A DNA stretch of 64,000 nt from Burkholderia sp. MS389 (GTDB taxonomy: Bacteria > Pseudomonadota > Gammaproteobacteria > Burkholderiales > Burkholderiaceae). Positions within the stretch are counted from its first letter, which is position 1. Each line of letters begins with the position of its first letter. The notes below the pieces were generated by a model, which did not search any database, was not told where the DNA came from, and worked only from the letters and a program-made list of their open reading frames with translations. The stretch covers positions 1,984,001 to 2,048,000 of the forward strand of contig NZ_CP045994.1 in the NCBI RefSeq assembly GCF_016899425.1. The letters run 5' to 3'. Positions 16,854 through 24,278 of the stretch are shown here, one piece after another. The translations under genes and the position numbers were made by a program.

Positions 16854-17594
16854 TCAGCCCATGTGCAGGCCGCCGTTCAGCGAGAAGTCGGCGCCCGTCG
16901 CGAAGCCGGAATCGTTCGACGCGAGCCACGCGACGATCGAGCCGATTTCCTCCGGCCCGCCGAGACGCCGCACCGGAATCGTCGCGACGATCTTCTCCAG
17001 CACGTCCGGACGGATCGCCTTCACCATGTCGGTGCCGATGTAGCCCGGCGACACGGTGTTGACCGTCACGCCCTTCGTCGCGACTTCCTGCGCGAGCGAC
17101 ATCGTGAAGCCGTGAATGCCGGCCTTCGCGGTCGAGTAGTTGGTCTGGCCGAATTGCCCCTTCTGGCCGTTCACCGACGAAATGTTGATGATGCGGCCCC
17201 AGCCACGTTCGACCATCCCGTCGATCACCTGCTTCGTCACGTTGAACAGGCTCGTCAGGTTGGTGTCGATCACGGCCGTCCAGTCTTCATGCGTCATCTT
17301 GCGGAACACGACGTCGCGCGTGATGCCCGCATTGTTGACCAGCACGTCGATCTCGCCGACTTCGGCCTTGACCTTGTCGAACGCTTCCTTGGTCGAGTCC
17401 CAGTCGCCGACGTTGCCTTCCGACGCGATGAAGTCGTACCCGAGCGCCTTCTGGTCCTCGAGCCATTTCACCCGGCGCGGCGAGTTCGGGCCGCAACCTG
17501 CGACCACCTTGAAGCCGTCTTTCGACAGGCGCTGGCAGATGCTGGTGCCGATGCCGCCCATCCCGCCCGTTACGTACGCAATTCGCTGAGACAT
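16854..17594 (-). CDS. phaB: Acetoacetyl-CoA reductase (NADPH)
   Basis: PhaB reduces acetoacetyl-CoA to (R)-3-hydroxybutyryl-CoA, the monomer for polyhydroxybutyrate. The 246-residue protein is a classical short-chain dehydrogenase with the cofactor motif G-G-M-G-G-I-G at residues 10-16, N-N-A-G at 87-90, and the catalytic triad S140, Y153 and K157 (Y-S-T-A-K). The ATG at 17594 follows GGAG with suitable spacing; an in-frame upstream ATG three codons earlier is less well placed. It lies between phaA and phaR on the same strand; the 134-base gap to phaA holds two hairpins. Confidence 0.96.
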   Translation of the reverse strand: MSQRIAYVTGGMGGIGTSICQRLSKDGFKVVAGCGPNSPRRVKWLEDQKALGYDFIASEGNVGDWDSTKEAFDKVKAEVGEIDVLVNNAGITRDVVFRKMTHEDWTAVIDTNLTSLFNVTKQVIDGMVERGWGRIINISSVNGQKGQFGQTNYSTAKAGIHGFTMSLAQEVATKGVTVNTVSPGYIGTDMVKAIRPDVLEKIVATIPVRRLGGPEEIGSIVAWLASNDSGFATGADFSLNGGLHMG

Positions 17595-17653
17595 AAATCT
17601 CACTCCATTTTTTGGTTTCGAGAGCTGCCGGAGCCCCCTCTGACTTCACGTGA

Positions 17654-17707
17654 CGCCGGCCGAAGCCGCAATCGGCCGGCGCACGAATTCGGTTCGCCAG
17701 TGGCGAA
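17654..17707. repeat. Two consecutive hairpins between phaA and phaB
   Basis: The first has perfect 10-base arms (17654-17663 and 17672-17681) and the second perfect 7-base arms with a single central base (17693-17699 and 17701-17707). Neither is followed by a U-run. They sit in the transcribed spacer and could tune the phaA/phaB ratio or stop mRNA decay. Confidence 0.6.
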
Positions 17708-17728
17708 CGGCCGGTGACGGAAGGCAGG

Positions 17729-18910
17729 TTACGGACGCTCGACCGCGAGCGCGACGCCCATCCCGCCGCCGATGCACAGCGACGCCAGCCCGCGCTTCGC
17801 GTCGCGCTTGACCATCTCGTGCAGCAGCGTCACCAGGATCCGGCAGCCCGACGCGCCGATCGGGTGGCCGATCGCGATCGCCCCGCCGTTCACGTTCACC
17901 TTCGACGTGTCCCAGCCCATCTGCTTGTGCACCGCCAGCGCCTGCGCCGCGAACGCTTCGTTGATCTCCATCAGGTCCAGGTCGCCCGGCGTCCAGCCCG
18001 CGCGCTCCAGCGCCCGGCGCGACGCCGGCACCGGCCCCATGCCCATCACGCTCGGATCCACGCCCGCGTTCGCATACGCCTTGATCCGCGCCAGCGGCGT
18101 CAGGCCCAGCGCCGCCGCCTTCTGCGCCGACATCACCAGCACCGCCGCCGCACCGTCGTTCAGCCCCGACGCGTTCGCCGCCGTCACCGAGCCGTCCTTC
18201 GCGAACGCCGGCTTCAGCCCGGCCAGCGACTCCGCCGTCACGCCGTGACGCACGAACTCGTCGGTCGCGAACTGCAGCGGCTCGCCCTTGCGTTGCGGGA
18301 TCGACACCGGCACGATCTCGTCGTTGAAACGGCCCGCCTTCTGCGCGGCTTCCGCCTTGTTCTGCGACAGCGCCGCGAACGCATCCTGCTCTTCGCGCGT
18401 GATCCCGTATTCCTTCGCGACGTTCTCCGCCGTGATGCCCATGTGGTACTGGTTGTACACGTCCCACAGCCCGTCGACGATCATCGTGTCGACCAGCTTC
18501 GCGTCGCCCATCCGGAACCCGTCGCGCGAGCCCGGCAGCACGTGCGGCGCCGCGCTCATGTTCTCCTGGCCGCCCGCGATCACGATCTCCGCGTCGCCCG
18601 CGACGATCGCATTCGCCGCCAGCATCACGGCCTTCAGGCCCGAGCCGCACACCTTGTTGATCGTCATGCCCGGCACCGCGCTCGGCAGCCCCGCCTTGAT
18701 CACCGACTGCCGCGCCGGGTTCTGCCCGGAGCCGGCCGTCAGCACCTGGCCCATGATCACTTCGCTGACCTGGTCGGGCTTCACGCCCGCACGCTCCAGC
18801 ACCGCGCGGATCACCGTCGCGCCCAGTTCCGGCGCCGCAATCTTCGCGAGCGAGCCGCCGAATTTGCCGACCGCGGTCCGCGCGGCCGATACGATCACTA
18901 CATCCGTCAT
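17729..18910 (-). CDS. phaA: Acetyl-CoA acetyltransferase (beta-ketothiolase)
   Basis: PhaA condenses two acetyl-CoA to acetoacetyl-CoA, the first step of polyhydroxybutyrate synthesis. The 393-residue biosynthetic thiolase shows the nucleophile C88 in I-N-K-V-C-G-S, the histidine of G-H-P-I-G-A-S-G near residue 349, and the second catalytic cysteine in C-I-G-G-G-M-G near 379. The ATG at 18910 has a purine-rich GGAGG/AAAGGGAA leader. It lies between phaC and phaB; a hairpin in the phaC-phaA gap suggests partial termination of phaC transcripts. Confidence 0.97.
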   Translation of the reverse strand: MTDVVIVSAARTAVGKFGGSLAKIAAPELGATVIRAVLERAGVKPDQVSEVIMGQVLTAGSGQNPARQSVIKAGLPSAVPGMTINKVCGSGLKAVMLAANAIVAGDAEIVIAGGQENMSAAPHVLPGSRDGFRMGDAKLVDTMIVDGLWDVYNQYHMGITAENVAKEYGITREEQDAFAALSQNKAEAAQKAGRFNDEIVPVSIPQRKGEPLQFATDEFVRHGVTAESLAGLKPAFAKDGSVTAANASGLNDGAAAVLVMSAQKAAALGLTPLARIKAYANAGVDPSVMGMGPVPASRRALERAGWTPGDLDLMEINEAFAAQALAVHKQMGWDTSKVNVNGGAIAIGHPIGASGCRILVTLLHEMVKRDAKRGLASLCIGGGMGVALAVERP

Positions 18911-18961
18911 TTCCCTTTCCTCCAGGCCCGCACGACACGGCGCATCGTTACCGGCCCTGTT

Positions 18962-19003
18962 AAAAAAACTGCGGTGCGCCGGACAGCGTGCGCCGCTGTC
19001 CGG
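18962..19003 (-). terminator. Hairpin with distal U-run after phaC
   Basis: A perfect 10-base stem (18979-18988 with 18994-19003) lies a few bases after the phaC stop. The minus-strand T-run (18962-18968) starts about ten bases beyond the stem, so termination may be incomplete and allow read-through to phaA. Confidence 0.55.
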
Positions 19004-19009
19004 TTTTCG

Positions 19010-20875
19010 TCAATCGCGCTGCAATACGTAGCGCCCGGGCGCCGGCTCGATCACCGGGAATTGCGCGGAACCCGGCTGGGCCGGCGGCGCGACCTTGCGG
19101 CCGCCGTACGCGTCGAGCCACTCGACCCACGTCGTCCACCAGCTTCCCGGCTGCTCGGTCGCCGCGGCGAACCAGTCGTCCGCGGATTCGGGCAGGTCGC
19201 CATCGTTGACCCAGTAGCTGCGCTTCTTCTTCGCCGGCGGATTGATCACGCCCGCGATGTGTCCCGACGCGCCGAGCACGAACTTCAGCGGCCCCGACAG
19301 GATCGACGTCGACGCGTAGGCCGTCTGCCACGGCACGATGTGATCCTCGCGCGAACCGTAGATGAAGGTCGGCACGTCGATCAGTGACAGGTCGACCGAT
19401 TCGCCGCATACGGTCAGCGCGCCCGGTTCGCGCAGCTTGTTTTCGAGATAGGTATGGCGCAGGTACCACGCGTACATCGGGCCCGGCAGGCTCGTCGAGT
19501 CGCTGTTCCAGTACAGCAGGTCGAACGGCGCGGGCGTGCGGCCCTTCAGGTAGTTGTCGACGACGTAGTTCCACACGAGATCGTTCGGCCGCAGGAACGA
19601 GAACGTGTTCGCGAACTCGACGCCGCGCATCAGCCCCGGTTGCGCCCCGTTCTTGCCGCCGATGGTCTGCTCGCGCATCTGCACGTGCGCCTCGTCGACG
19701 AACACGTCGAGGATGCCCGTATCGGTGAAGTCGAGCATCGCGGTGAGCAGCGTCATCGATGCGGCCGGATGTTCGCCGCGCGCGGCGAGCACCGCGAGCG
19801 CGGTCGCGAGCATCGTGCCGCCGACGCAGAAGCCGAGCGTGTTGATCTGTTCGCGGCCGCTGACCTGCTGCACCGCGTCGATCGCCGCGAGCAGCCCTTC
19901 GTTCATGTAGTCGTCCCACGTCTTGTGCGCGACCGATGCGTCCGCATTGCGCCACGACACGAGGAACACCTGATGGCCGCTCGACAGCGCGTGCGCGACG
20001 AGCGAATTCTCGGGTTGCAGGTCGAGGATGTAGAACTTGTTGATGCACGGCGGGACGATCAGCAGCGGCCGCTCGAACACCTTGTCCGTCTTCGGCGTGT
20101 ACTGGATCAGCTGGATCAGGTCGTTCTCGTACACGACCGCGCCTTCGGTACACCCGAGGTTCTTGCCGACCACGAACTGCGATTCGTCGGTCTGCGAAAT
20201 CTTGCCGCGCTGCAAGTCGCCGAGCAGATTCATCATCCCCTGCCGCAGGCTTTCGCCGTGCGTTTCGAGGATCGATTTCTGTGCGTCGGGATTGAGTGCG
20301 AGGAAGTTGCTCGGCGCGGCGGCGGCCGTCCATTGCTGGACCGTGAAACGGATGCGCTCGCGCGTCTTCGGATCGGTCTGCAGCGCGTCGGCCAGTTCTT
20401 GCAGATAGCGCGCGTTGAGCAGATACCAGGCGGCCGCGAACGCATGCGCGGGCGACGCCTTCCACGCGTCGCCGCTGAAGCGGCGGTCTTTCAATTCCGG
20501 CGACTCGATCTTCGCGGCGGCCGCCTGCTGCATCAGCGTCATGCAGTCGCGCGCGTAATCGGCCTGCAATGCCTGGAGCCGTTCGGGCGGAATCGCGGCC
20601 ACCGGCAGCTTCAGCCCCGCGAACGGCGACGCCATCGCGCCGAAGTCGGGCATCGACGGCATCTGGAACGGAAACGACGTCGGAAACTGGAATGTCGCGA
20701 ATGGATTGACCGAGGCCGATACCGTCGCGGCACGCGCCGGATCGGCAAAACCGCGCCACGCGTTCAACCACGACTCGAACATCTGCTGCATCGGCTGGGC
20801 GGCCGGATCGACACCGGCGCTGCCCGCGGAAGTGCCCGCATGCGCGGACGTCGACGAATTTTTCGATGCTGTCAT
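19010..20875 (-). CDS. phaC: Class I poly(3-hydroxyalkanoate) synthase
   Basis: PhaC polymerises (R)-3-hydroxyacyl-CoA into storage polyester at the granule surface. The 621-residue enzyme has an N-terminal domain and a C-terminal alpha/beta-hydrolase domain with the lipase-like box G-F-C-V-G-G (nucleophile C350), D511 in R-E-D-H and H539 in A-S-G-H-I-A-G. These positions are each 31 residues later than in the Cupriavidus necator enzyme, consistent with a longer N-terminus. The length and a single subunit indicate class I (short-chain monomers). It heads the operon; the 361-base upstream region contains a palindrome and probably the promoter. Confidence 0.97.
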   Translation of the reverse strand: MTASKNSSTSAHAGTSAGSAGVDPAAQPMQQMFESWLNAWRGFADPARAATVSASVNPFATFQFPTSFPFQMPSMPDFGAMASPFAGLKLPVAAIPPERLQALQADYARDCMTLMQQAAAAKIESPELKDRRFSGDAWKASPAHAFAAAWYLLNARYLQELADALQTDPKTRERIRFTVQQWTAAAAPSNFLALNPDAQKSILETHGESLRQGMMNLLGDLQRGKISQTDESQFVVGKNLGCTEGAVVYENDLIQLIQYTPKTDKVFERPLLIVPPCINKFYILDLQPENSLVAHALSSGHQVFLVSWRNADASVAHKTWDDYMNEGLLAAIDAVQQVSGREQINTLGFCVGGTMLATALAVLAARGEHPAASMTLLTAMLDFTDTGILDVFVDEAHVQMREQTIGGKNGAQPGLMRGVEFANTFSFLRPNDLVWNYVVDNYLKGRTPAPFDLLYWNSDSTSLPGPMYAWYLRHTYLENKLREPGALTVCGESVDLSLIDVPTFIYGSREDHIVPWQTAYASTSILSGPLKFVLGASGHIAGVINPPAKKKRSYWVNDGDLPESADDWFAAATEQPGSWWTTWVEWLDAYGGRKVAPPAQPGSAQFPVIEPAPGRYVLQRD

Positions 20876-21236
20876 TACCTGCCTTACCGGTGATTCGTGA
20901 GCGTCAATCGTGAAATCCTGCTCGCGCGCGGCGTGCCGGCTGCGAGCCGGGCCGTCATGCTCTGGAGAGGCGTCTCCAGATTCTGCCGCAGTGCGGTATT
21001 TTTATCATTATCGTTTTCCCCATGTGAAGCGCGAGATCAAACCACTGAACATTTCTGCACGGAGATAATCCACGCGCAACAGACGGGACAAGGGTTCCGG
21101 CGAAACATAAAACATTTTTTCCGGCTTGACCTCGGGATTTTTCATTCAGTCGCGCATGCAACGCCGCATTGCCGCCTCAATATCGAGATAACCCGATTTC
21201 GCGGCGCAACAAAACCACGCGCGCATGCGCATGCCA
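20876..21236. other. phaC upstream region with palindrome
   Basis: This 361-base spacer between pgeF and phaC is less GC-rich than its flanks and should contain the phaC promoter and the 5' leader. A perfect 8-base palindrome lies at 20961-20980. A small open frame at 20955-21161 on the minus strand has no supporting features and is not called. Confidence 0.6.
20961..20980. promoter_or_regulatory. Perfect palindrome upstream of phaC
   Basis: Arms 20961-20968 (TCTGGAGA) and 20973-20980 (TCTCCAGA) are separated by four bases, about 85 bases before the phaC start. It could be an operator or a leader hairpin; PhaR or another regulator binding here is speculation. Confidence 0.4.
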
Positions 21237-22082
21237 TCAATCGGCCAGCCAGATTGCCGCGGCCATGCGGCCCGTCACGCGGTCGCGCCGGTACGAATAG
21301 AAGCGCGCGCGTTCGGCGACCGTGCACGCCGTCCCGCCGCTCACGTGCGCCACGCCCACACGCGCGAGGCGCAGGCGCGCAAGCGCGTAGAGGTCGGCCA
21401 GAAACTTGCCGGGCGCGCCGTCGATCGCGACGAACGCATGACGGGTTTCATCATGCTCCGACTGCGGAGCCGTGTCGAGAAACGCGTCGCGCACGTCGGC
21501 GCCGACCTCGAACGCCTGCGGGCCGATCGCCGGACCGAGATACGCATGCAGCGCGTCGATCGCGCCGCCCGCGAGCGCCGCGACGCGCGCGGCCGTCTGC
21601 TCGACGATGCCCGCCGCAAGCCCGCGCCAGCCTGCATGCGCGGCGCCGACCGCGCGGCCCTGCACGTCGCACAGCAGCACGGGCAGGCAATCGGCCACCA
21701 TCACCACGCAGACGGCGCCTGGTCGGTTCGTGACGCTCGCGTCGGCCCGCACCGGCGCCGTTGCAGCGGGCGCCGCGGCGATCACCTCGTCCGCCTGCAC
21801 GATCTGCGCGCCGTGAACCTGCTCGAGCCACGCGGCGCCCGACTGGCCCGCGAGGGCGAGCACGCGCGCGCGATTGACGGCGACATGGTCGGGATCGTCA
21901 CCGGTATGCAGGCCGAGATTCATTCCGCCCGGCAGCGCGGCACCGTCCCGCCAACGCCCGTACGGGCCTTCGCTCACACCGCCGTCGCGCGTCGTGATCA
22001 GCGCGCGCACGCGCGGCGATACCCGCCAGTCGGGCCGCACGCAGTCCTGCCACGTCAACGGCGCCAGGTTCGTCATCGACAC
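21237..22082 (-). CDS. pgeF: Peptidoglycan editing factor PgeF (multicopper polyphenol oxidase fold)
   Basis: This 281-residue YfiH/laccase-domain protein matches PgeF, which hydrolyses misincorporated L-serine-containing cell-wall precursors so that only L-alanine remains. Visible metal ligands are the histidine of Q-V-H-G-A-Q, the cysteine of V-A-D-C-L-P-V-L and the histidine of A-H-A-G-W-R-G-L. The GTG at 22082 abuts the rluD stop codon; an ATG two codons later (22076) is an equally good start, both served by AGGAGG at the end of rluD. The tight coupling to rluD is the usual arrangement in proteobacteria. Confidence 0.92.
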   Translation of the reverse strand: MSMTNLAPLTWQDCVRPDWRVSPRVRALITTRDGGVSEGPYGRWRDGAALPGGMNLGLHTGDDPDHVAVNRARVLALAGQSGAAWLEQVHGAQIVQADEVIAAAPAATAPVRADASVTNRPGAVCVVMVADCLPVLLCDVQGRAVGAAHAGWRGLAAGIVEQTAARVAALAGGAIDALHAYLGPAIGPQAFEVGADVRDAFLDTAPQSEHDETRHAFVAIDGAPGKFLADLYALARLRLARVGVAHVSGGTACTVAERARFYSYRRDRVTGRMAAAIWLAD

Positions 22083-23291
22083 TCATTCCTCCTCATCGTC
22101 CAGGTACGGCTCGTCGTCGCGATACTCGCCGCCGAAATCGTCATCGTCGTAGACGCCGTCGTCGTCGTCGAATTCCTCGTCGCCCTGCCCGAAGCCGAGC
22201 GCCGCGACCAGTGCGTTCATGTCGTCCGGCAGCGGGCAGCGCCACTGCATCGCCTTGCCCGTGACCGGATGCACGAGGCCGAGCCGCCACGCATGCAGCG
22301 CCTGTCGCGCGAACCCGTCCGGCAGCGGCGCGACCGAGCGCTTGCCGCGCGCGCGCCCGTAGACGGGATCGCCGAGCAGCGGGTGCCCGGCGTGCGCGCA
22401 GTGCACGCGGATCTGGTGCGTGCGGCCGGTCTCGAGATCGCACTGAATCGCCGATACCGGCTGACGTTGCCACAGGCATGTGTCAACCGTTCGGAAATGC
22501 GTACGCGCGGGCTTGCCCGACGCGCCGGTGACGACAGCCATGCGCGTGCGCTCGCGCGGGTCGCGGCCGATCGGCGCGTCGATCGTGCCCTCCTCGGGCA
22601 TCGTGCCCCACACCAGCGCGAAATAACGGCGCTTCACCGTGCGGGCCTGCAGTTGGCGCACGAGATCCGTCTGCGCGGCCAGCGTGCGGGCGACCACCAT
22701 CAGGCCGGAGGTTTCCTTGTCGAGCCGGTGGACGATCCCCGCGCGCGGCAGGCCGGCCGCCGCGTCGCCGTAACGATGCAGCAGACCGTTGAGGATCGTG
22801 CCGCTCCAGTTGCCGGCGGCCGGATGGACGACGAGGCCGGCCGGCTTGTTGATGACGACGAGCGCGTCGTCCTCGTAGATCACGTCGAGCGGCACTGGCT
22901 CCGGCGTGAACGCGAGCTGCTCGGGCAGCAGATCGGGCACGAGCTGGATCTTCGCGCCCAGCGGCACCGGCTGGCGGATCTTCGCCGGCGCGCCGTCGAC
23001 GAGCACGCGCTGCGCCTCGATCCAGCTCTGCAGGCGGCTGCGCGAGAATTCGGGGAACAGTTGGGCAAGCGCCTTGTCGAGGCGTTCGCCCGCGAGCGAC
23101 AGCGGCACTTCGACGATACGCGGCGCGTCGTCGCGCGCCGCGGACGGCACCACGGGCGGCGGCAATGCGTCGCCGGCCAGATCGTCATCGAGGGAATCCC
23201 CCGACGCAGCGTCGGCGGGCCGATCGCTTGGGCTATAATCTTCGCGATTTGGTGTGCCCGGCTGGGCATTCTGCGAACTTGAACGGGTCAT
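22083..23291 (-). CDS. rluD: 23S rRNA pseudouridine synthase RluD
   Basis: RluD makes the pseudouridines at positions 1911, 1915 and 1917 (E. coli numbering) of helix 69 in 23S rRNA, important for subunit joining. The 402-residue protein has an S4-like RNA-binding domain (about residues 60-125) and the RluA-type catalytic domain with H-R-L-D-K-E-T-S-G, whose aspartate is the nucleophile. Compared with the ~326 residues of E. coli RluD it carries a ~55-residue N-terminal extension and an extremely acidic tail of about 30 residues made mostly of Asp and Glu. Its ATG is only 41 bases from that of divergent bamD. Confidence 0.93.
   Translation of the reverse strand: MTRSSSQNAQPGTPNREDYSPSDRPADAASGDSLDDDLAGDALPPPVVPSAARDDAPRIVEVPLSLAGERLDKALAQLFPEFSRSRLQSWIEAQRVLVDGAPAKIRQPVPLGAKIQLVPDLLPEQLAFTPEPVPLDVIYEDDALVVINKPAGLVVHPAAGNWSGTILNGLLHRYGDAAAGLPRAGIVHRLDKETSGLMVVARTLAAQTDLVRQLQARTVKRRYFALVWGTMPEEGTIDAPIGRDPRERTRMAVVTGASGKPARTHFRTVDTCLWQRQPVSAIQCDLETGRTHQIRVHCAHAGHPLLGDPVYGRARGKRSVAPLPDGFARQALHAWRLGLVHPVTGKAMQWRCPLPDDMNALVAALGFGQGDEEFDDDDGVYDDDDFGGEYRDDEPYLDDEEE
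23234..23239 (+). promoter_or_regulatory. Candidate -10 box for bamD, inside rluD
   Basis: A consensus TATAAT stands about 95 bases before the bamD start, inside the first codons of divergent rluD. No good -35 is apparent. With only 41 bases between the genes, the bamD promoter is expected here. Confidence 0.5.
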
Positions 23292-23332
23292 TTAGACTGG
23301 GTCACCGAGACTTGAAGCTAGGACATGCGAGC

Positions 23333-24157
23333 ATGATGAATTCGACCAAACGCACGGCCAGAACCGTCGCCGCCCGGGCTGCGGCGGTAGCGGCCGCGGC
23401 CCTCATCGCCGGCTGCCACGGCTTGCCGCAGAAGCAGGACGAGACGGCTACCTGGTCGAACAACAAATTATACTCAGAGGCCCAGGACGCACTGTCCGGC
23501 GGCGACTGGGGCAAGTGCGCGAAATATTTCGAATCGCTGCAAGGCCGCGATCCGTTCGGCCATTTCGCGCAACAGGCGCAGATCAACGTTGCATACTGCA
23601 ACTGGAAGGACAACGAAGCGGCAGCCGCCGACCAGGCCGTCGATCGCTTCATCCAGCTCCACCCCGATCATCCGGACATCCCGTACGCGTACTACCTGAA
23701 GGGGATGATCCACTTCAACGACGATCTCGGCCTGTTCGGGCGCTTCTCCGGCCAGGACATGAGCGAGCGCGATCCGCAGGCGCTGCGCGAATCGTACGAT
23801 GCGTTCAAGGTCGTCGTCGACCGCTTCCCGAAGAGCAAGTACGCGCCCGACGCGGCTGCACGGATGCGCTACATCGTCAACGCGCTCGCATCGCACGAAG
23901 TGCACGCGGCCGACTACTACTACCGGCGTGGCGCGTATGTCGCGGCCATCAACCGCGCGCAGCTCGCGATCAAGGACTACAAGGGCGCCCCGGCGATCGA
24001 GGATGCGCTGCACATCATGATCCTGTCGTACGGCAAGCTGAACCAGCCGGAACTCGCCGAGGACACCAAGCGCGTGCTCGCCGGCACGTTCCCCGACAGC
24101 CCGTACGTGACCGGCCATTCGCGCCCCGGTACGAAGAAGTCGTGGTGGCAGTTCTGA
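23333..24157 (+). CDS. bamD: Outer membrane assembly lipoprotein BamD
   Basis: BamD is the essential lipoprotein of the BAM complex that folds beta-barrel proteins into the outer membrane. The 274-residue precursor has a signal sequence ending in the lipobox L-I-A-G-C (lipidated cysteine about residue 28). The mature chain consists of TPR-type helical repeats, with the typical Y-x-x-A-x-x-A-L segment (Y-S-E-A-Q-D-A-L) near residue 47 and Y-A-Y-Y-L-K-G near 123. ATG 23333 and ATG 23336 are adjacent; either gives the same signal peptide. bamB, another BAM component, lies elsewhere in this window at 41484. Confidence 0.95.
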   Translation: MMNSTKRTARTVAARAAAVAAAALIAGCHGLPQKQDETATWSNNKLYSEAQDALSGGDWGKCAKYFESLQGRDPFGHFAQQAQINVAYCNWKDNEAAAADQAVDRFIQLHPDHPDIPYAYYLKGMIHFNDDLGLFGRFSGQDMSERDPQALRESYDAFKVVVDRFPKSKYAPDAAARMRYIVNALASHEVHAADYYYRRGAYVAAINRAQLAIKDYKGAPAIEDALHIMILSYGKLNQPELAEDTKRVLAGTFPDSPYVTGHSRPGTKKSWWQF

Positions 24158-24190
24158 CGCACGGCGCGATGTAACACCCGTTGCGCACGC

Positions 24191-24222
24191 AAAAAACCCG
24201 GCCATCGAGCCGGGTTTTTTAT
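24191..24222. terminator. Bidirectional intrinsic terminator between bamD and the helicase gene
   Basis: A-run, a CCCGGC/GCCGGG-centred stem and a T-run form a symmetrical hairpin (24191-24200 with 24211-24220) able to end both convergent transcripts. Confidence 0.9.
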
Positions 24223-24278
24223 TGGCGCCGCATTCGGGCGGCGTCGGGGCGTTCACGCGGCATGCGCCGCGCGTGCGG

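Noticed and set aside
20955..21161. 68-codon minus-strand frame in the phaC upstream region
   Set aside because: Lies in promoter/leader DNA, contains the palindrome and shows no protein-like pattern.
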